From contig NZ_CP119792.1 of NCBI RefSeq assembly GCF_029338295.1, positions 310,001-374,000 on the forward strand: a DNA stretch of 64,000 bases, written 5' to 3'. Each line of letters begins with the position of its first letter. The stretch's first letter is position 1. Positions 60,165 through 64,000 of the stretch are shown here, one piece after another. The position numbers and the translations under genes were made by a program. The notes under the pieces are model-generated. The model did not search any database, had not been told where the DNA came from, and saw only the letters and a program-made list of their open reading frames with translations. This stretch comes from Haladaptatus sp. QDMS2 (GTDB lineage: Archaea; Halobacteriota; Halobacteria; Halobacteriales; Halococcaceae).

Positions 60165-60926
60165 ATGCGATTCGGACTGTGTACCATCTCGAATCAGGAA
60201 CGGTCGGTTTTCGACGTGCTCGCGAGCGCGGCCGATGCGGGCTACGACGGCGTCGAAATCTGGGGCCGTGACCACGTCGGCGACGGAACCGCCGCCACCT
60301 GCCGCGAAATCGCCGAAGCGGCCGAAAAACGAGGGCTCGAAATCCCAGTGTACGGGTCGTATCTTCGGCCCGGAACCGTCTCGTTCGCGGAAAAATTGTC
60401 CCACGAACTGGCAGTGGCCGAGCGACTCGGCGCGTCGCTCATCCGCGTCTGGCCGGGCGAACAGGAGTACGGCGACCACAGCGAAGCCCACTTCGAGCAG
60501 GCGGTAGCCGACCTCGAAACGCTGACCCGACGAGCGACGAAACGCGGCTTCGGCGTCACCGTCGAGAAGCACGAGGGAACGCTCTCGAACACCCGTGAAG
60601 GCGCAGAACGACTCATTACGGCTGTGGACGACCCGAACTGCGGATTGAACTGGCAGCCGCTGTTCTCGATGCACCCAGACGATTTGCGCGCCGAGGCCGA
60701 GGCTCTGGCACCGCTCTCGAACAACGTCCACATGCAGGCCGTTGGCGAGCGCGGGACCCGCGACCGCTGTGCGCTCTCCGAGTCGTTTTTCGACGTCGAG
60801 GCGGTTCTCGAACCGTTCGAACGGGCGGGATTCGAGGGCTACGTCAACGTGGAGTTCGTGCGCGGGGATTGTGAATACGACGCGGCTATCGAAGCCGATC
60901 TCGACTTTCTCGACGCAATTGTCTGA
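60165..60926 (+). CDS. Sugar phosphate isomerase/epimerase, second TIM-barrel copy
   Basis: This xylose isomerase-like TIM-barrel protein has 253 residues. It begins RFGLCTISNQERSVFDVL and has GYDGVEIWGRDHV, GVTVEKHEGTL, NNVHMQAVGER and GYVNVEFVRG, where the metal-site Glu/His residues are expected. It is distinct from the copy at 50289. It follows the esterase gene by 39 bases and precedes the second lyase, so it belongs to the same locus. Keto-sugar isomerisation, inosose dehydration or 3-keto-glycoside cleavage are candidate roles. Confidence 0.87.
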   Translation: MRFGLCTISNQERSVFDVLASAADAGYDGVEIWGRDHVGDGTAATCREIAEAAEKRGLEIPVYGSYLRPGTVSFAEKLSHELAVAERLGASLIRVWPGEQEYGDHSEAHFEQAVADLETLTRRATKRGFGVTVEKHEGTLSNTREGAERLITAVDDPNCGLNWQPLFSMHPDDLRAEAEALAPLSNNVHMQAVGERGTRDRCALSESFFDVEAVLEPFERAGFEGYVNVEFVRGDCEYDAAIEADLDFLDAIV

Positions 60927-60985
60927 GTGCATAAGTTCCCGGTAAACTGAGAGTCAAAATTCCCGGTGATTGTTGCAGCATGACA

Positions 60986-60995
60986 TATACTTAAA
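60986..60995 (+). promoter_or_regulatory. TATA-like element for the second lyase
   Basis: TATACTTAAA lies about 26-35 bases upstream of the ATG at 61021, fitting a leaderless or nearly leaderless transcript. Confidence 0.5.
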
Positions 60996-61020
60996 CGATA
61001 CGTTGGTGTTGGCTGAAACG

Positions 61021-64000
61021 ATGTCGAGCCATGATGACACACCGCAAGGTAAAACTATCGACTGGGCTGACGCGGCCACGGGCGACGGGTTACTCGACCC
61101 GGACAGATTGTTACCGGACACCGACCGACGACGATTCCTGAAGGCGTCCGGCGTCGCCGCGCTGGGTTCGCTCTTCGCAGGTGGGGCGAGCGGCGCAACA
61201 CCGACCACGAACACCGCGGGGAAGACGAGAGTGACGTACTTTACAGAAGCAGACAGACAGGCGGCGAGAGAGAACGTAGAGAACTACGAGTGGGCGAAAG
61301 CAGAGCGCGACGACGCCGTCTCGCAGGCGGACACCGTACTCTCTACATTCACGCTGGACGACCTCTGGCGGTACGTTGGCTCTCAGGACATCCCACGGGC
61401 CGCGTTTCTGGCGAATGGGAACGCTGGGTACTACCCGTGGGAGAGCGAGTGGGGGCCGAAAGAACCACTTCCCGATGTCAGCTACGCGACGAAGCCCGGA
61501 GAGCAGTGGAAGATTACGAACGGCGAGTACACCCTGCCGACCAACGATTTCGAGGCCTACCGCGAGAGCGGAATGGACGACGAAGGGAAGTTCGACCCGA
61601 CGCTCGCCGACGACTCGCTGCTCGTGAACGAAGAACACCCCGAGATGGGCGAGGGCTGGGGCGTCGACGATGGAACGGGCTGGGTGGACGAGGATGGCGA
61701 CCTGGGCACGGCCGGGGTTCGTTGGGTCCCGGTCGCGTGGGCGCACCACTGGAACACCATCTACGGCTATCGCTCGATGCTGAACGCGCTGTACCAGGCG
61801 TATCTGTTCACCGAAGAGCAGCGATACGCGCGGGCCGCGACGGTCGTCCTCGACCGGGTTGGGGACGTGTACCCCGAGTTCAACCTCCTCGACACCGTAC
61901 AGTTCGAATCCGGTGGCTATTCGTATCTGAACGGGTTGCCGATTAGCTCACACGGCGGGACGGGCCGCGGGAAGCAGGTCGGGTCCATCTGGGAGTCGTT
62001 CTGGGTGAAAGCCGTCCTGAAAGCCTACGATGCCGTGTTCCCCGGTCAGGACGGGGACGCGGAGCTCGTCGAGTTCCTCTCAGGAAAGGCTGCGCAGTAT
62101 CCCGGGCTGGGGCCGAAAGACTCGCTTGCCGACGTGCGGCGGAACATCGAAGAAGGATTGCTCCAGCAGATTCTCCCCGCGATGAAGAACGCGCAGATTC
62201 GCGGGAACTTCGGGAGTCACCAGACAACGCTCGCGCTCTCTGCGATTATCCAGGATATGCCAAACGGGTACACCGCAGACGCCCTCGACTTCCTGTTCCA
62301 GGCCGGCGGCCTCGAATACGAGGACGACGGAACGCCGTGGGGCAACTGGTACATCTCCGGCGGTGACGTGCTCTCCTCGATTCTGACGAAGTTCGACCGC
62401 GACGGCCATCCCTACGAGGGGAGCATCCACTACAACAGTCTCGTCGCGAGCGCGCTGCAGGGGACCGCGGATGCGCTGAACGGCTACGACGCCTACGAGG
62501 GGGCAGACCTGTATCAGAACCCTATCTTCAAGCAGTCGTTCCAGACCCAACACCAGGTCACGTTCCTCAACAAGTTCGTCCCGAAGTACGGGGACAACGC
62601 CGGGGCCGGCGAACCCGGCTTCGAGAACATGATCGGCGTTGACAACCTCGTGCGTGCCTACGACGTCTACGGTGGCGACGACCTCGCTCGCTGGATTTAC
62701 CTCCGGAATCGCGAGTCCATGGACGGTCTTCGGCAGGGCATCTACAACGAGAACCCGAATTCGGTGAAAGCAGACATCGAGGCGATTCTGGAGGCGAAGG
62801 GACCGCTCGACATCGGTAGTACACAACTAGCCGGACAGGGACTCACCGCGCTTCGGAGCGGTGAACCGGACGTTGGCCGCGCCGTCTGGACGTACTACGG
62901 ACGCAACGGCTTTGGCCCCGACGCTGGCTACGGTGCGGGTCACACACACCGAGACACGCTCAACATCGGATTGTTCGGTCACGGACTAAATCTCTCACCC
63001 GACCTTGGCTATCCAGAGGAGACGGGTAATTGGCCAAAGCGATGGAACTGGACAGGGAACACCATCAGCCACAACACGGTTCTCGTGGACGAACAACGCC
63101 AGGACAAACAGTGGGTCTCGACACCCCGCCACTTCGACCACACAGACCGCGTCCAGTTGTTCGAAATCGACGCCGCGAACGTCTACCCACAGTGCGAGCA
63201 GTACGAGCGGACGACGGCGCAGGTGACCATCGACGACGAGAACTCCTACGTCGTGGACTTCTTCCGGGTCGATGGCGGCGACGACCACATTTTCAGTTTC
63301 CACGGCGGGACGGTTCCCACCGACCAATTCACCTACGAACTGAACGAGGGCGTCTCCGAGTTCGTGGTTCGAAACGGTGGCGGGTCGCTCGAAGCCTCCC
63401 GCGAGAAATCGTACTCGGGGATGTGGTCCACTCGCGTCCGCGACCCCTCGGGGGACGTTCACGACTGGCGCGGCCTCTCTGTCGACACAGGGACGAGCGA
63501 CGTGGACGTGTCCGTGAAAATCAACACAAGCGTCACCGGCTACAACGACTACTGGCACCACAACCACTCGGTGTACCTCGGACGCGACGGAGACGGCCGC
63601 CACGTCGTCGTCGGCGTCGGCAATCAGGCGGCAGACGACGACCCGCGAATGGGACTCTACTATCCCGAGGACAACACGTGGGGCGACCACAAATCGATTG
63701 CCGATTGGGAGAAAGCGACGTGGTACACGCTCAACGTGTCGAAGACCGGCACCAGCGTCGAGGTGTCGCTCGGAGACGAGAGCGGGACGACTCACGACGC
63801 GGGAGCCTTCACACTCCCGAGCGACACCGACGGCGCCGTCGGCGTCTTCGGCGGCATCGGGAAGGGACAGACTGGAGCGCTCTACTTCGACGACTTCGTC
63901 GCGAACGGGTCGGCCTACGACTTCTTCTCGACGAACTACACGGAGCAGGCGGGCATCGAGACAGCCGGCCTCGACCTCGTGGCGCAGAACGGCGGGACCT
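61021..64000 (+). CDS. Second Tat-exported heparinase II/III-like lyase, 3' end outside window
   Basis: The frame stays open to the window end (at least 993 codons). A Tat signal DRRRFLKASGVAALG (Arg36-38) opens it. The toroid region parallels the lyase at 30029 (VNEEHPEMGEGWGVDDG, YTLPTNDFEAY, RGNFGSHQTTLALS). The heparinase core has GHTHRDTLNIG near residue 640 and TISHNTVLVDE, and the LamG-like module with YWHHNHSVYLGRDGDGRH follows. The CBM-like module present in the first lyase is missing: the text passes directly from LTALRSGEPD to the core. Both proteins probably attack related uronic-acid polymers outside the cell. Confidence 0.87.
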   Translation, partial: MSSHDDTPQGKTIDWADAATGDGLLDPDRLLPDTDRRRFLKASGVAALGSLFAGGASGATPTTNTAGKTRVTYFTEADRQAARENVENYEWAKAERDDAVSQADTVLSTFTLDDLWRYVGSQDIPRAAFLANGNAGYYPWESEWGPKEPLPDVSYATKPGEQWKITNGEYTLPTNDFEAYRESGMDDEGKFDPTLADDSLLVNEEHPEMGEGWGVDDGTGWVDEDGDLGTAGVRWVPVAWAHHWNTIYGYRSMLNALYQAYLFTEEQRYARAATVVLDRVGDVYPEFNLLDTVQFESGGYSYLNGLPISSHGGTGRGKQVGSIWESFWVKAVLKAYDAVFPGQDGDAELVEFLSGKAAQYPGLGPKDSLADVRRNIEEGLLQQILPAMKNAQIRGNFGSHQTTLALSAIIQDMPNGYTADALDFLFQAGGLEYEDDGTPWGNWYISGGDVLSSILTKFDRDGHPYEGSIHYNSLVASALQGTADALNGYDAYEGADLYQNPIFKQSFQTQHQVTFLNKFVPKYGDNAGAGEPGFENMIGVDNLVRAYDVYGGDDLARWIYLRNRESMDGLRQGIYNENPNSVKADIEAILEAKGPLDIGSTQLAGQGLTALRSGEPDVGRAVWTYYGRNGFGPDAGYGAGHTHRDTLNIGLFGHGLNLSPDLGYPEETGNWPKRWNWTGNTISHNTVLVDEQRQDKQWVSTPRHFDHTDRVQLFEIDAANVYPQCEQYERTTAQVTIDDENSYVVDFFRVDGGDDHIFSFHGGTVPTDQFTYELNEGVSEFVVRNGGGSLEASREKSYSGMWSTRVRDPSGDVHDWRGLSVDTGTSDVDVSVKINTSVTGYNDYWHHNHSVYLGRDGDGRHVVVGVGNQAADDDPRMGLYYPEDNTWGDHKSIADWEKATWYTLNVSKTGTSVEVSLGDESGTTHDAGAFTLPSDTDGAVGVFGGIGKGQTGALYFDDFVANGSAYDFFSTNYTEQAGIETAGLDLVAQNGGT
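63549..63610. repeat. 62-base block identical to 32899-32960
   Basis: This is the second copy of the perfectly conserved block in the LamG-like module. The following bases diverge at once (the next ten contain two differences), so the identity is patchy rather than gene-wide. Confidence 0.9.

Overview
The window comes from a haloarchaeon (class Halobacteria; genus not determinable here). The signs are high GC, very acidic deduced proteins, TATA-box promoters placed about 25-30 bases upstream of start codons with little or no leader, a group II chaperonin, a haloarchaeal-type glucose dehydrogenase and Tat signal peptides on large secreted enzymes. I saw no rRNA, tRNA, CRISPR array or replication origin.

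Region 1 (about 1-25,850) is an accessory cluster for nitrogen-containing ring compounds (cyclic amides, imides or ureides). It holds part of a polyamine-type ABC importer (one permease, two adjacent ATPases), an N-carbamoylsarcosine-amidase-like hydrolase, an M20 carbamoylase/allantoate hydrolase, an LLM oxidoreductase, an SDR, HyuA/HyuB, an MmgE/PrpD protein, a NodB-fold hydrolase, a dihydropyrimidinase, an amidase, a class III aminotransferase and the set PxpA + PxpB + PxpC + biotin carboxylase + biotin carrier. PxpB/PxpC are the separate-gene counterparts of the carboxyltransferase half of urea carboxylase, so the last set looks like a split biotin-dependent carboxylase. A divergent thermosome paralogue that has lost a catalytic Asp sits in the middle of the cluster.

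Region 2 (about 25,850-30,000) looks like a mobile or decayed junction. It has an AT-rich island, gene remnants, a FAD oxidoreductase, a tyrosine recombinase broken by two compensating frameshifts, and long tracts with a 9-base period on both sides.

Region 3 (about 30,000-64,000) is an extracellular-polysaccharide utilisation locus. Two very large Tat-exported heparinase II/III-like proteins bracket it (the second runs off the window). Between them lie RidA, glucose dehydrogenase, seven Gfo/Idh/MocA oxidoreductases, two TIM-barrel sugar isomerase/epimerase proteins, a DegT aminotransferase, an aldo/keto reductase, an LLM oxidoreductase, an enolase-superfamily dehydratase, a two-domain esterase, a ceramidase-like protein, a CapA protein, an unrecognised large helical-looking enzyme, acetyltransferases and an IclR regulator. 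The likely flow is secreted depolymerisation, uptake, then oxidation, isomerisation and dehydration of unusual sugars, possibly through 3-keto intermediates.

Two cross-cutting observations stand out. Four genes (amidase 19793, ridA 35113, Gfo/Idh 41138, LLM 47225) are each preceded by a 14-31 codon, Arg-rich, apparently leaderless mini-ORF whose stop overlaps the main start as ATGA. The two importer ATPases carry complementary motif defects that predict one normal and one degenerate ATP site.
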